A DNA stretch of 59,163 bases from Methylobacillus sp. GTDB lineage: Bacteria > Pseudomonadota > Gammaproteobacteria > Burkholderiales > Burkholderiaceae_C. The position numbers were made by a program, and so were the translations under genes. Where the stretch lies: contig JABBAS010000027.1 of NCBI GenBank assembly GCA_018607835.1, positions 64,876-124,038 of the forward strand. Reading direction: 5' to 3'. How positions within the stretch are numbered: position 1 is the first letter of the stretch; each line of letters begins with the position of its first letter. Shown piece by piece: positions 16,175 to 26,141 of the stretch. Under the pieces are notes generated by a model. That model was not told the origin of the DNA and did no database searches. It worked only from the letters and a program-made list of their open reading frames with translations.

Positions 16175-16993
16175 TTACGAGACGGCCAGTGCCGGCACCT
16201 TGGAGAATAAGCGGTGAAAATTAGCCGTGGTTTGCGATGCCACCTCTTCAACGCTTAGCCCCTTACAAGCGGCTAACTCTGCCGCCACAAACGGTACGTA
16301 AGCGGGACTATTGGTTTTACCCCGGTACGGAACGGGTGCCAAGTAGGGGCTATCGGTCTCAATGAGTAAGCGGTCAATCGGCACGTATTTCGCCACCTCC
16401 CGCAGATCGCCAGCGGTCTTGAACGTCAATATCCCTGACAACGAGATGTAAAAGCCGACATCCAGCGCTGCCTTGGCAACCGACATGGTCTCGGTGAAAC
16501 AATGGAAAACCCCACGAGACACGGGCAAGTCGCCAGAGGACCCACCAAATCCGCCCTCTTCGGTCAATATCGACAGCGTATCCTCTGACGCGGCGCGGGT
16601 ATGAATCACCAAAGGCAAATCAACCGCACGCCCTGCTTGTATATGCGTAATGAATCGATTGCGCTGCCAAGCCATATCCGCCACGCTACGTCCATTGAGG
16701 CGGAAATAATCAAGTCCGGTCTCACCAATGCCGACGACGCGCGCATGTTGCGCACCCGCAATCAAATCGTCAAATCCCGGCTCCTGCACCCCCTCATTGT
16801 CAGGGTGAACGCCTACGGTGGCCCAAAGATTGGCGTGTTCTTCAGCCAGACCGCGCACGCTGTGAAACTCCTCTAAGGTCGTGCAAATGCACAGGGCTCG
16901 CACCACGTTGGCATCTGCCATCTCGCCCAAAATGTGTGGCAACTGTTGCTTCAACTCAGAAAAATTAAGATGGCAATGGGAGTCGACGAACAT
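16175..16993 (-). CDS. TatD family metal-dependent hydrolase
   Basis: Cytosolic DNase/hydrolase of the TatD amidohydrolase-like TIM barrel family, 272 residues. Metal ligands are all visible: DSHCHLNF at 4-11 (HxH), GIGETGLDYF near 93 (Glu), LVIHTRAA near 128 (His), VFHCFTE near 162 (His) and IETDSPYLAP near 212 (Asp). Members have 3' exonuclease activity and act in DNA repair or fragmentation. It is downstream of holB in the mltG-tmk-holB-tatD arrangement. The gap to holB is 91 bases and holds no gene; a PilZ-domain gene often stands there in related bacteria. Confidence 0.93.
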   Translation of the reverse strand: MFVDSHCHLNFSELKQQLPHILGEMADANVVRALCICTTLEEFHSVRGLAEEHANLWATVGVHPDNEGVQEPGFDDLIAGAQHARVVGIGETGLDYFRLNGRSVADMAWQRNRFITHIQAGRAVDLPLVIHTRAASEDTLSILTEEGGFGGSSGDLPVSRGVFHCFTETMSVAKAALDVGFYISLSGILTFKTAGDLREVAKYVPIDRLLIETDSPYLAPVPYRGKTNSPAYVPFVAAELAACKGLSVEEVASQTTANFHRLFSKVPALAVS

Positions 16994-17084
16994 AGATAAA
17001 AACCAATAAATTCAAACTAAACGAAAGAAAGGGCGTGCGGATGTGCGCACACAGTTAGTCGCGCGCGAGGCGTGGTCTGCGCCG

Positions 17085-18113
17085 TTACCCTGCACGATGC
17101 GCCGATCCAAAGACCTGGTGGCAGTCCGCCATCCACGCCTCCAACTGCAGACCCGCACTAAAGGGATGCTCGACATGACGCCGCCAATCCGCCAACCGGC
17201 CACCCCACTGCTCCAACGCACGCAGATGCGGCAGGGCCGGCAAGCTGCTGGACTCAAAAAAGCGCCCAGTCGTGCCCACCCAATGCGCTTGCGTGTCGTG
17301 TGCAACTTTTTGAAGCGTGTCCAACACCAGCGCGGCTGGCCAACTGGCCATGACGCCAACTTGTCCATTCGCTATCGCCTTGGGAATGCCCTGCCATTGC
17401 ACCTCGGTCAGTCCCAACTCAGCCCAAGCCAATGCCCCCTGAGCGCGCCCGCCGGCAGCGGTTAGCCACGTCAATGCGGTCGCCTCGCTCGGTGCAGGTG
17501 ACACGGCTTGTTGCAGCCATTGGACCGCTTCGCTCTGCGACGGCCACGTCATTTGGTGAATGTGACAACGGCTGCGTATGGTCGGCAGTACCTGGTGCAG
17601 TGCCTCACAGGCAAGGATAAACCGCACGTCTCCGGGCGGCTCCTCCAGGGTTTTCAATAAGGTGTTTGCGGCCTCTACATTGAGACGGTGCGCGGGGTGA
17701 ATCAGCACCACCTGATGGCGTGCACGCGAGACGGTGAGCTGGGTAAACGCGACCGCCGCCCGTGCGGCATCGACGCGTATCCATTTACTGGGCTTACGCG
17801 ACTTCCTGTCAATTTCATCTTGCGCGGCTGCCGGAATCGGCCAGCCCAATTCGGGCGCCAAGGCTTCAGGCACCAAGACCACCAAGTCAGGGTGCGTGCG
17901 TTGGGCGACGGCGCGGCAGCTATCGCAGGCGCCACACGCGCCCTGCTCCGTAGGCGTATCGCAGAGCCAAACCCTGGCCAACGCGTGCGCCAGCGCGTAC
18001 TGCCCTAAGCCTTCTGCCCCGCTGACCATCAAGGCGTGGCCACGTTGGGCTCGCAATTCAGACAACTGCGTTTGCAACCACGGCGCAAGCGCTGGCGCGA
18101 CCCCTTCGCTCAT
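17085..18113 (-). CDS. holB: DNA polymerase III subunit delta prime
   Basis: Clamp-loader subunit, 342 residues. The P-loop region is degenerate ([15 protein letters not shown], Gln where an ATPase has Lys), as expected for the non-hydrolysing delta prime. A zinc module follows, with cysteines at LC, GACGAC and DSC (about residues 50-66). Further on are LLIKTLEEPP-like [13 protein letters not shown] near 150 and the arginine-finger segment [10 protein letters not shown] near 176. It helps open and load the beta clamp. The start overlaps the tmk stop by four bases (ATGA), so translation is coupled. Confidence 0.94.
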   Translation of the reverse strand: MSEGVAPALAPWLQTQLSELRAQRGHALMVSGAEGLGQYALAHALARVWLCDTPTEQGACGACDSCRAVAQRTHPDLVVLVPEALAPELGWPIPAAAQDEIDRKSRKPSKWIRVDAARAAVAFTQLTVSRARHQVVLIHPAHRLNVEAANTLLKTLEEPPGDVRFILACEALHQVLPTIRSRCHIHQMTWPSQSEAVQWLQQAVSPAPSEATALTWLTAAGGRAQGALAWAELGLTEVQWQGIPKAIANGQVGVMASWPAALVLDTLQKVAHDTQAHWVGTTGRFFESSSLPALPHLRALEQWGGRLADWRRHVEHPFSAGLQLEAWMADCHQVFGSAHRAG

Positions 18114-18808
18114 CGCGGACTACCTGCCACCATGATCGCTAGCCACCCGCGGTTAAACATCGTTTTGGTGAGCTGCTGCCAGACTTGATTTTTGGTCTGA
18201 TTGCCGTCCACACGCACAAAGCGTCCGGGCTCGGCAGCGGCTCTATCGGCGTAGCCTTTGGCGACACGTTCAAAAAACGCAATCGGCAAGGCCTCAAACC
18301 GATCCGCCTCACGCGCTTTGGCCAAGCGCTCAGCAGCGACCGCCGGCGGGACTTCAAACAAGACGGTCAAATCGGGTTGGCGCAATGCGGTGGGGTGCAT
18401 CGCGACCGCCGCTTCTGGCGCGCCCGGTTCTGGGCGACCCTGTACCCAACGCTCCAGCTGCTCCAAGATATCCGCATTAAAGCCCCGCCCTGCCCCTTGA
18501 TAGGCAAACGTGGCATCGGTGAATCGGTCGCATAACACCACATCGCCACGCGCCAATGCGGGTTCAATAACGGTGTGCAGGTGGTCCCGTCTGGCAGCGA
18601 ATACCAGTAGGGCTTCGGTCAGCGCATCCATAGGTTGGTGCAGGACCAACTCGCGCAGGGACTCTGCCAGCGGCGTGCCGCCGGGCTCACGTGTCTGCAC
18701 CAGGGTGCGCCCCTGCTGCTTGAACAGCGCTGCTAAGGCATCAATATGGGTGGATTTTCCCGCACCGTCGATGCCTTCAAAGGAGATAAACAGTCCCGTT
18801 TTTTGCAT
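18110..18808 (-). CDS. tmk: Thymidylate kinase
   Basis: Cytosolic kinase that phosphorylates dTMP to dTDP. It has P-loop [11 protein letters not shown] near 10-20, the substrate motif [16 protein letters not shown] near 93-108 and a basic LID-like segment. The ATG at 18808 (MQKTG) is preferred; a GTG 12 bases upstream abuts the AAAGG site and cannot use it. At 232 residues it is slightly longer than usual because of an insertion around [16 protein letters not shown]. It sits between mltG and holB, the standard arrangement. Confidence 0.95.
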   Translation of the reverse strand: MQKTGLFISFEGIDGAGKSTHIDALAALFKQQGRTLVQTREPGGTPLAESLRELVLHQPMDALTEALLVFAARRDHLHTVIEPALARGDVVLCDRFTDATFAYQGAGRGFNADILEQLERWVQGRPEPGAPEAAVAMHPTALRQPDLTVLFEVPPAVAAERLAKAREADRFEALPIAFFERVAKGYADRAAAEPGRFVRVDGNQTKNQVWQQLTKTMFNRGWLAIMVAGSPR

Positions 18809-18822
18809 TCGAAATGGCACCT

Positions 18823-19833
18823 TTAAGGCTGTTTAAGTATGAAGCGTCTCACCGCTCGATTATGAGCCGCGAGATCCGGGCTGAATGCGCTGGTTCCATC
18901 CCCTTTTGCGACGAAATAAAACGCATCGGTATCCGCGGGGTTAACGGCGGCTTTTAGCGAGGCCTCGCTGGGCAAGGCAATCGGCGTCGGTGGCAAGCCC
19001 GCGCGGGTATAGGAGTTATAGGGCGTGTCGCTACGCAGATGTTTCCGTTGTAAATTGCCATTGAAGGCATCCCCTAGACCGTAAATCACGGTTGGATCCG
19101 TTTGCAAGCGCATACCGATACGCAGACGATTGGCGAACACGCCAGCCACCAGGGCGCGGTCGGCGTCGTGGTTGGTCTCCTTCTCCACAATGCTGGCCAA
19201 TATCAGCAGGTCTTCTTGGTTGTCGACGGGCGTGCGGCTGTCTCGGTACTTCCAGGCAGCCGCTACGCGGCTATCCATTTGGGCGGCCGCTTGTTTGTAG
19301 AGATCCACGTCCGAGCCATTTTTGGGGTAAACGTAGGTGTCAGGGAAAAACCGTCCCTCTGGATGCACACCGGGCCGACCAATGCGCGTCATCAGCTCAG
19401 CGTCGCTGAGACTGTCGGTATCACGGCGCAACGTAGGTGCGCTGGCCAGGGCTTGGCGCATCTGCGCAAACGTCCACCCCTCAACGATGGTGACCCGTCG
19501 TGTCGCTTGTTTGCCCGCGGTCAACATATCGAGCAAACCGCGCGGGGTTAACCCCGGCGCGATCTCATAACTACCCGCCTTGATCTGGGTGGCCTCACCT
19601 GACCAACGAAACCACTCAAAAAGCACCCAACCGGGCACCGTCACTCCCGACGCGCTCAAGTCCTTGGCAACCGATAGCGGCGTTGCATTGGGCTTGACCT
19701 GCAGGTCGATTGCGGTCGCCCCCTTTAACAGCGTCATAGGCAATGGCTGCGCGACCCACCACACCACGGTGGCGGCACTCAGCAGCACCACGAACAGGCC
19801 GAGGACGAGACAGCGTTTGATAAGACGGAACAT
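18823..19833 (-). CDS. mltG: Endolytic transglycosylase MltG
   Basis: Inner-membrane enzyme that cuts nascent glycan strands and sets peptidoglycan chain length, about 336 residues. It has one N-terminal transmembrane helix (about 5-27), a LysM-like region, and the YceG core with catalytic Glu in [15 protein letters not shown] near 213-227. The conserved [23 protein letters not shown] and [15 protein letters not shown] segments follow. The ATG at 19833 is chosen; a TTG three codons earlier is the alternative. A TATAGT box about 14 bases upstream implies a very short leader. It is the first gene of the mltG-tmk-holB unit, divergent from ygfZ. Confidence 0.94.
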   Translation of the reverse strand: MFRLIKRCLVLGLFVVLLSAATVVWWVAQPLPMTLLKGATAIDLQVKPNATPLSVAKDLSASGVTVPGWVLFEWFRWSGEATQIKAGSYEIAPGLTPRGLLDMLTAGKQATRRVTIVEGWTFAQMRQALASAPTLRRDTDSLSDAELMTRIGRPGVHPEGRFFPDTYVYPKNGSDVDLYKQAAAQMDSRVAAAWKYRDSRTPVDNQEDLLILASIVEKETNHDADRALVAGVFANRLRIGMRLQTDPTVIYGLGDAFNGNLQRKHLRSDTPYNSYTRAGLPPTPIALPSEASLKAAVNPADTDAFYFVAKGDGTSAFSPDLAAHNRAVRRFILKQP

Positions 19834-19905
19834 AGCCCTCAACTATAAACAAAGGAAGATAATGCTACGGTATCCCTGTAAATAAATACGCACCTCATTG
19901 CCGCT

Positions 19906-20889
19906 ATGCCCATACCAACTGCCACGACTCAGCCAACCGCACCCACTCCCTACCCCCCTGTGCACCTCAGTGACTGGGGCGTGCTGTCGGTCACCGGTGA
20001 CGACGCGTGTACCTTTTTGCAAGGGCAACTAACGAATGACGTCGCCCTGATGCCCGTGGCCACGGCCTGTCTGGCGGGCTATTGCTCGGCCAAAGGGCGG
20101 TTGCTAGCCAGCTTTGTGGTCTTAAAGCGCGCGCCCAATGATTTCTTGTTGCTGCTGTCCAAAGATCTGCTGGAACCAACGGCCAAGCGGCTAAAGATGT
20201 TCATCATGCGGGCCAAGTGCACCCTCGCTGATGAGAGCGCCAATTGGGATTTGCTAGGCGAACAAACCGCTGAGACCAGCGATGCGTTGCACCAGATGCC
20301 TGCGTGGTCGGTGGCGTTCGAGAACACGGAGACACTCATTCGCTTACCCAGCGCGAAGGTGGCGCAGGGCGTTCGCCTGCGTCCAGCGGAGCCGTCGTCT
20401 GACGCGTCTGTGGTGTCTAACGAGAGCGATGCGAGTACCGCCTTGGCGATATGGCATTTCAATCGTGCGTTGAGCGGCGTCGCCATGGTCGTCAGTGCAA
20501 CGGTCGAGAGCTTTGTTCCCCAAATGCTGAACTATGAATCGACGCAAGGGGTGAGTTTCAAGAAGGGCTGCTATCCGGGTCAGGAAATCGTGGCACGCAG
20601 CCAGTTCCGTGGCGCCATCAAACGACGCGCCGCGGTGTTTGTCGCGGCGGACCCATCGCATAGCCTCGCCTTGGCCGTCGGGCAAGAAGTGTTTGCACGT
20701 GACGAAGACGGCGTGTGGCAGGCGTGCGGTCTGGTCGCCGCGGTTGGCTACAACCCCCAGCTGGCGGCGTGGGGGCTAACGGTGAGTCTGCAACTGACCC
20801 ACGCCAATGATGCCCTGACCGTGGGCAACCCCGATGGCATCGCACTAACCCCTCAGCCGCTACCTTACGAGATTTTGCTGGATATTTAA
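19906..20889 (+). CDS. ygfZ: YgfZ/GcvT family folate-binding protein
   Basis: Cytosolic tetrahydrofolate-binding protein that supports assembly or repair of iron-sulfur proteins, 327 residues. An N-terminal GcvT-like domain begins at DWGVLSVTGDDACTFLQGQLTND (about 24-46). The diagnostic motif KGCYPGQEIVAR, including its conserved cysteine, lies near 223-234. Divergent from mltG across 72 bases, as in many Betaproteobacteria, and followed after 4 bases by the NRDE gene, with which it is probably co-transcribed. Confidence 0.93.
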   Translation: MPIPTATTQPTAPTPYPPVHLSDWGVLSVTGDDACTFLQGQLTNDVALMPVATACLAGYCSAKGRLLASFVVLKRAPNDFLLLLSKDLLEPTAKRLKMFIMRAKCTLADESANWDLLGEQTAETSDALHQMPAWSVAFENTETLIRLPSAKVAQGVRLRPAEPSSDASVVSNESDASTALAIWHFNRALSGVAMVVSATVESFVPQMLNYESTQGVSFKKGCYPGQEIVARSQFRGAIKRRAAVFVAADPSHSLALAVGQEVFARDEDGVWQACGLVAAVGYNPQLAAWGLTVSLQLTHANDALTVGNPDGIALTPQPLPYEILLDI

Positions 20890-20893
20890 GTCC

Positions 20894-21784
20894 ATGTGCA
20901 CCATCGCATTTGCGCTGCAGCCAACGCCTGCAATCGCGTTATTGGTGGCGGCTAACCGCGACGAGACCCGAAGCCGCCCCACCCGTTCGGCGGGCGTGTG
21001 GCGTGACGAGGCAGGCCGCCAGATCTTGTCTGGACGCGACTTGCAAGACGGCGGCACATGGATGGGGTGTGCGGACAACGGGCGCGTCGCCCTACTGACC
21101 AACATCCGGCCAAGCGACGCTGCGCCGCGTACATTCGCCAGAAGTCGTGGTGAGCTGTGCGCCAATTGGCTGCGTGGCGGCTCATTGGCTACGTGGCGTG
21201 CCTCGCACCGTGGCGACGATTTTGGCGGTTGTAACGTAGTGCTCGGCACGCTTGCACCATCGTCCGATGAGCCGGCTTGGTGGTTCCTGCGCAACCAAGT
21301 AGGCGCACCCACGGAGTCTGATGGGTCGCCACAGACGCTGGACGAGACGGGGTGGCTTTCCCGCCCATTGGGGCCGGGCACCTACGTGGTCTCCAACGAC
21401 AACCTAGACACGCCGTGGCCTAAAGCGCTTGCCATGAAAGAGGCGATGCGCTTAGCCACGCACGCATTGCCAACGCAGGGTGACGCATGTGACGCGCCTG
21501 CGCCGGAGACACAGCAAGCCTTGCTTGCTGCGTTACAAGATCGCCAAACCTATGCGCCAACCGAGCAGGCAATGGGGCCGTTTGATCACGTGGGATTGAC
21601 CGCTCTGTCAGCCTGCTTTGTTGACTGGCAGGCACGCGACTACGGCACGCGCAGTAGCAGCTTGCTGTGGGCCACCACATCGCAGTTCACGATGCGCGAG
21701 TGGTGCTACGACGCGACGGGAATGCCAATGGTGGGCGGGGGTGCGGCACAAACCTTGGCTTGTTTACCCACGACGCCGCGCTGA
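20894..21784 (+). CDS. NRDE (TANGO2-like) family protein
   Basis: A 296-residue protein of the NRDE family, named for a motif found here as ANRDE at about 21-25, after MCTIAFALQPTP. The N-terminal Cys2 and the segments GGTWMGCADNGRVALLTN and YVVSNDNLDTPWPK are typical. The fold resembles N-terminal nucleophile hydrolases; the eukaryotic homologue TANGO2 is linked to heme or lipid handling, but the bacterial role is not established. It follows ygfZ after 4 bases and probably shares its transcript. It ends convergently with the gene at 21837. Confidence 0.87.
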   Translation: MCTIAFALQPTPAIALLVAANRDETRSRPTRSAGVWRDEAGRQILSGRDLQDGGTWMGCADNGRVALLTNIRPSDAAPRTFARSRGELCANWLRGGSLATWRASHRGDDFGGCNVVLGTLAPSSDEPAWWFLRNQVGAPTESDGSPQTLDETGWLSRPLGPGTYVVSNDNLDTPWPKALAMKEAMRLATHALPTQGDACDAPAPETQQALLAALQDRQTYAPTEQAMGPFDHVGLTALSACFVDWQARDYGTRSSSLLWATTSQFTMREWCYDATGMPMVGGGAAQTLACLPTTPR

Positions 21785-21836
21785 CCCCACTGCGCTCGGC
21801 GACACCGGTGCGCCTCTTTCGGGCGTCACGCCGAAC

Positions 21837-22703
21837 TCATGAGGGCGACAATGCTTTTTCCATATGTACGTGTGGAATGCCCACCTCGTCAAAGGGCTCG
21901 CCAACCACCTTGAATCCCAGGCGCTCGTAAAAGCCTTCGGCGCTGCGCTGCGCGCTGAGTTTGGCTGTGTGGTCGCCACGTGCCAACGCCGCGTCACACA
22001 AGGCGTTCAGTACCTGTCGTCCGAATGACCCGCCACGGATAGCGCGTAGCACCGCCATGCGGCCAATCTTTGATACACCGTCCTCTGAGGGTAACAAGCG
22101 GCCCGTGGCAATGGCTTGACCCAAGCGGTTTTCAACCACGGCATGCAAACAGTGGGCATCCGCCGCATCCCACTCGTCCTCCACCGCGATCCCTTGCTCG
22201 TCTACAAACACCGCCTTACGCACCGCCGCGGCCGGTGCTTGCAACGTGGACCAATCCGCTAGATGGAGCTGCGTGACGTTTTCGCCCGCCTCGTAGTCGT
22301 TAATCAGTTGTACCAAGTTGGCCGGTAGGGCTTGGCTACTTTGCGTCTCAGGGTCCGCGTAAACATAGACCATTTGCCCCTCGGTCAGTAGTTGGCCACT
22401 GCGCCAAATGCCAGACTCAAACGTCATAGAGGAGCGACCCAGCTTGACCCGGCGCAAGCCCACGTCTAGCGTGTCTTCATATATCGCCGAGCCGTGATAG
22501 GTGACCGACGTGGTTTTAAGGAAAACGTCACCACCAAGTTGCGCCATGGCTGACTCGTAGGGCAACGCCAATCGACGCCAATAGGCGGCCATGGCCATAT
22601 CAATGTAGGTCAGGTAGTGCGCGTTGAAGACAATTTTTTGCATGTCTACTTCGGACCAGCGCACACGCAGGCGCTCGATGCAGCGAAAATCAGTTTGGTT
22701 CAT
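21837..22703 (-). CDS. Fusion of a 4HBT thioesterase domain with a GNAT acetyltransferase domain
   Basis: A 288-residue two-domain protein. Residues 5-135 form a hot-dog thioesterase of the YbgC/4HBT type, with RWSEVDMQKIVFNAHYL (15-31, candidate catalytic Asp20). Residues 145-285 form a GNAT fold, with the acetyl-CoA pyrophosphate loop RGGSFG at 223-228, MAVLRAIRG before it and GFYERLGFKVVGEPF at 257-271. The first half should hydrolyse an acyl-CoA; the second should transfer an acyl group from CoA. The substrates are unknown. There is no stop or frameshift between the halves, so the fusion is real. It is a single leftward gene. Confidence 0.88.
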   Translation of the reverse strand: MNQTDFRCIERLRVRWSEVDMQKIVFNAHYLTYIDMAMAAYWRRLALPYESAMAQLGGDVFLKTTSVTYHGSAIYEDTLDVGLRRVKLGRSSMTFESGIWRSGQLLTEGQMVYVYADPETQSSQALPANLVQLINDYEAGENVTQLHLADWSTLQAPAAAVRKAVFVDEQGIAVEDEWDAADAHCLHAVVENRLGQAIATGRLLPSEDGVSKIGRMAVLRAIRGGSFGRQVLNALCDAALARGDHTAKLSAQRSAEGFYERLGFKVVGEPFDEVGIPHVHMEKALSPS

Positions 22704-22792
22704 GGTGTTAAGCCTAAGCGAATTTCTGCTTATTATTTGTTCCGCGGCGTAACGCAGGTGTCACAGTTGCCACAGTTGCCATGAACCGACGC

Positions 22793-23761
22793 TTACCGGC
22801 TTGTGGGCGTAGCAAAAGCGCTCCTAGAAAAAGCATTTCTCAGTGCCCTCCCCGCATCCTGATGGCATTGCTTCGCCTCTGGCACCGCGCGATCCCAATT
22901 AATAAATCCATGGACCATACCGCGGTAGATATCTAAATCAACGGCCACCCCCGCCGCACGCAACGCATCACCAAAGGCGATGCCTTCATCCACCAGCGGA
23001 TCACACTCAGCCAACCCAATCCAAGCCGGCGCCACCCCACTATGGTCATCAGCCAGCAAAGGGGCAAAACGCCAATCCGTGCGCAATGCCCTGTCTGGAA
23101 TGTAATGATTAAAGAAATAATTGATGTCGGCCTCCGTAAGAACAAAGCCCTCAGAAAACCGTCGGTGCGATGGCGTATCTTGATACGCACCCGTACCTGG
23201 GTAAAACAAGAGTTGAAGTGCCAACGGTCGGCCATGATCGCGGGCATGTAACGCGCACGCAGCCGCCAATGTCCCGCCCGCACTGTCGCCGCCCACCGCG
23301 ATCGATGCGCTGTTGCGCAACAAATCAGGGGCCAGTTGATCGTGGTTTTCCTGTACCCACGCCAACGCGTCAAACGCATCATTGACAGCGGTTGGGAACG
23401 GGTGTTCTGGTGCCAAGCGATAGTCTAAAGACACCACGGCACACCCGCCAAGGTGTGCGAGTTGCTGACACAGTTCAGCATGGGTCTGGCTACTCCCAAT
23501 CGTGAACCCACCGCCATGAAAATAAAGCAAAACGCCGTTGACTGCCCCATTCGGAACCCACAGCTTGGCTGACAGAACGGCACCGTCACGAGCCCCAATG
23601 TGTACGGTACGCGCCACCGCCATCGGTGGTGCAGGGGCGGCCAAGACACTGCCTGCTCGCTCATAAAATGCACGTGCCTGCTGCGCTGTGAGACGATGAA
23701 GTGGCGGATTGCCCGCTTGCGCCATGCGCATGATGAGGTGACTGATTTGACTGGAAAGCAT
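22793..23761 (-). CDS. Alpha/beta hydrolase, hormone-sensitive-lipase type esterase
   Basis: Serine esterase of the HSL (family IV) group, about 322 residues. The oxyanion motif HGGGF is at 82-86, with nucleophile Ser160 in GDSAGG. The acid/His pair are probably in AECDPLVDEG and GMVHGF near the C-terminus. A cap region covers the first 50 residues. There is no signal peptide. The ATG at 23761 has GAGGG five bases upstream and is preferred to an in-frame start at 23806. It would hydrolyse short-chain esters; the physiological substrate is not known. Divergent from the alcohol dehydrogenase gene. Confidence 0.88.
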   Translation of the reverse strand: MLSSQISHLIMRMAQAGNPPLHRLTAQQARAFYERAGSVLAAPAPPMAVARTVHIGARDGAVLSAKLWVPNGAVNGVLLYFHGGGFTIGSSQTHAELCQQLAHLGGCAVVSLDYRLAPEHPFPTAVNDAFDALAWVQENHDQLAPDLLRNSASIAVGGDSAGGTLAAACALHARDHGRPLALQLLFYPGTGAYQDTPSHRRFSEGFVLTEADINYFFNHYIPDRALRTDWRFAPLLADDHSGVAPAWIGLAECDPLVDEGIAFGDALRAAGVAVDLDIYRGMVHGFINWDRAVPEAKQCHQDAGRALRNAFSRSAFATPTSR

Positions 23762-23891
23762 GTGGCCCTCAGAAAACGATTGCGGGCCCTGTGCGCACCA
23801 GCGCAACGTAGTCGCACCGGTAACATGTGGCTGCAGGTTAAAAACATAAAGTCTACGCAGTTATAGTTTGGCAAACAGCATAGGACGCCCA

Positions 23892-25049
23892 ATGGCATTA
23901 ATTAAATACATCACCGACGTAGAAATCGCTTTTGGCGCGATCGAGAAACTCCCCGAGGCCTGTCGCGCCAGCGGCATGACCAAGCCGCTGATCGTGACCG
24001 ATGCGGGCGTCAAAGCAGCCGGCATCTTGGCAACCGCCATTCAAGCCATGGGCGATATGCCCCACGCGATTTACGACGGCACGCCGAGTAACCCGACGGA
24101 GGCTGCCGTGCGCGAAGCCACCGTGATCTACAAGCAATCGGGCTGCGACGGCCTGATCGCGCTCGGTGGAGGTTCCAGTATGGACTGCGCCAAAGGCGCT
24201 GCCATTACCGTAAGCCACGAGGGTCCACTGAAAACCTACGCCACCATAGAAGGCGGCTCACCCAAAATAACCGCTAAAGTTGCACCGCTGATCGCAGTCC
24301 CCACCACTGCCGGCACAGGCAGCGAGGTCGCGCGCGGCGCCATCGTGATTGTTGACGACGGCCGTAAGCTTGGTTTCCACAGCTGGTCGTTAGTCCCCAA
24401 AATGGCCATTTGCGACCCGGCTCTCACCGTTGGGCTACCGTCCGGCCTCACGGCCGCCACCGGCATGGATGCCATCGCACACTGCATGGAAACATTCATG
24501 GCCGCCCCATACAACCCGCCAGCCGATGGAATTGCACTGGACGGTTTGACACGGGGATGGGCAAACATTCAAACCGCAACGGAGGACGGTAGCAATCAAA
24601 CGGCGCGACTGGAAATGATGAGCGCCTCTATGCAGGGCGCCATGGCCTTCCAAAAGGGCTTGGGATGCGTGCACAGCTTAAGCCACAGCTTGGGCGGATT
24701 GAACCCGCGCCTGCACCACGGCACCTTGAACGCGATGTTTCTCCCCGCAGTCATTCGGTTTAACGGCAAGGCCGACAGTGTGCGTAACCAGCGACGCATG
24801 CAGCGCATGGCCTACGCAATGGGATTCGGTGATATCGAAGATGCGGACTCCGCTACAAACACCGTCGCCAACGCGGTGACCAACATGAACCAACGCCTGA
24901 AGCTGCCGAGTGGCTTGGGTGAAATGGGTGTTACCGAGGCTGATTTTGCCGCCGTCATCAAGGGCGCAATGGCCGACCACTGTCACGGCACCAACCCGCG
25001 TATCGCCACCGAGGAAGACTACCGTGCCATGCTGCTAGCCGCGATGTAG
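23892..25049 (+). CDS. Iron-type alcohol dehydrogenase
   Basis: NAD(P)-dependent group III dehydrogenase, 385 residues. The nucleotide loop GGGSSMDCAKG is at 92-102. The four metal ligands are visible: Asp193 and His197 in GMDAIAHCME, His261 in CVHSLSHSLGG and His276 in LHHGTLNA. The ATG at 23892 follows AGGA by a good distance; an in-frame TTG at 23868 does not. The family reduces aldehydes and ketones or oxidises alcohols such as 1,2-propanediol, lactaldehyde and 4-hydroxybutyrate. It ends 17 bases from the convergent patatin gene. Confidence 0.92.
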   Translation: MALIKYITDVEIAFGAIEKLPEACRASGMTKPLIVTDAGVKAAGILATAIQAMGDMPHAIYDGTPSNPTEAAVREATVIYKQSGCDGLIALGGGSSMDCAKGAAITVSHEGPLKTYATIEGGSPKITAKVAPLIAVPTTAGTGSEVARGAIVIVDDGRKLGFHSWSLVPKMAICDPALTVGLPSGLTAATGMDAIAHCMETFMAAPYNPPADGIALDGLTRGWANIQTATEDGSNQTARLEMMSASMQGAMAFQKGLGCVHSLSHSLGGLNPRLHHGTLNAMFLPAVIRFNGKADSVRNQRRMQRMAYAMGFGDIEDADSATNTVANAVTNMNQRLKLPSGLGEMGVTEADFAAVIKGAMADHCHGTNPRIATEEDYRAMLLAAM

Positions 25050-25066
25050 GGCGCACGTTGCGGGCT

Positions 25067-26134
25067 CTACAGTGGCTTCACCAACCTGGGGTTGGGGTTG
25101 CTGAGCCACTGGGCAAACTCATCGGCCAGCTGTTGGCTGGCATCAGCGGCCTGTTGCCAGACACGTACGCGCGCGTCGTAGTCATGGGCGTAATGATTGA
25201 AGTCATGTCGGTCTGGTAACTTCCCATTTGGCAAGGTCTTGACCCAGTCTGGGTTCGGCGCCAACACCACCGCGTTGCGTAAAAAATCTGTCGCGTGGTG
25301 TCGCCATTTCAGCGACTTATCCAGCCAACCTGGCACCACCGCACGTTGAAAGTGCGGGTACAACACCACCTGATCTCTTGGGGTTAGGTAGTTCAGGTGG
25401 AGGTGGTAGTCTGTAATACCGCCGTCCCAGTAGGCCCCCGCAGGCGCCCCCGGAATATCATGCACGGCCTCTAGAACAAAGGGTATCGAGCAACTGGCCT
25501 GTAACGCTGCCATGAAATTTGACTCGTTCAAAACCACCTGTTCCGTCCTGAGGTCATGGGAGTTGAACGGTAACTCTCCCGCAGATGAAAAAACGATGCG
25601 TTCCAACCACCGCCCCAGAAACCGCCTGTGTAGCGCGTTGCCACAAAAGGCCGCCGCGTATCCGATGGGTGTGCGCCAAGGCCCATCACGATGCAAGATG
25701 CCGCGACCATGACTGGTAAACAGGTGTAACCGGAAGCGAGATTGCGCCAATAAGCCCGCGACACGACCGCCGTAAAACGTCTCTAAACTATGGGCGAATG
25801 CCTCACTCACCTGCTTTGCGCTGGGGCGTTTGCCGTTAACGAAGTCAAACCGTTGGCGGATGTAATCGTGCTCTAGCGTTTGGAACCCCGCACTTGAATC
25901 CGGTAGACAGGCGGTGGCCATTCGCCACGCACCAATGGAGGCGCCCAACAGGTCAATGGTCTGATCAGCGCTCACCAACCAGTCGCCAAAAATGAACCGA
26001 TCAAGGCGCGTAAGGGTCAGGCCCTTGGGGCCGCCAGCGGCCGCAGAAATCGCTGAAACATGACGGGCGGTCAGACCGTCTCTTTCGATCAGGGTGTGCG
26101 CATCCGCCCCCGCGTAAATCTGCAATGCCTTCAT
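25067..26134 (-). CDS. Patatin-like phospholipase family protein
   Basis: Cytosolic acyl hydrolase with a catalytic dyad, 355 residues. The oxyanion loop GGPKGL is at 34-39, nucleophile Ser66 in GASIG and Asp237 in WDGG. These three elements are diagnostic of patatins, which release fatty acids from lipids. The ATG at 26134 begins where homology begins; a much longer open frame to 26293 overlaps the aldo/keto reductase gene and is not used. It starts 7 bases after that gene and is probably co-transcribed with it. Confidence 0.87.
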   Translation of the reverse strand: MKALQIYAGADAHTLIERDGLTARHVSAISAAAGGPKGLTLTRLDRFIFGDWLVSADQTIDLLGASIGAWRMATACLPDSSAGFQTLEHDYIRQRFDFVNGKRPSAKQVSEAFAHSLETFYGGRVAGLLAQSRFRLHLFTSHGRGILHRDGPWRTPIGYAAAFCGNALHRRFLGRWLERIVFSSAGELPFNSHDLRTEQVVLNESNFMAALQASCSIPFVLEAVHDIPGAPAGAYWDGGITDYHLHLNYLTPRDQVVLYPHFQRAVVPGWLDKSLKWRHHATDFLRNAVVLAPNPDWVKTLPNGKLPDRHDFNHYAHDYDARVRVWQQAADASQQLADEFAQWLSNPNPRLVKPL

Positions 26135-26141
26135 GGTTAGC

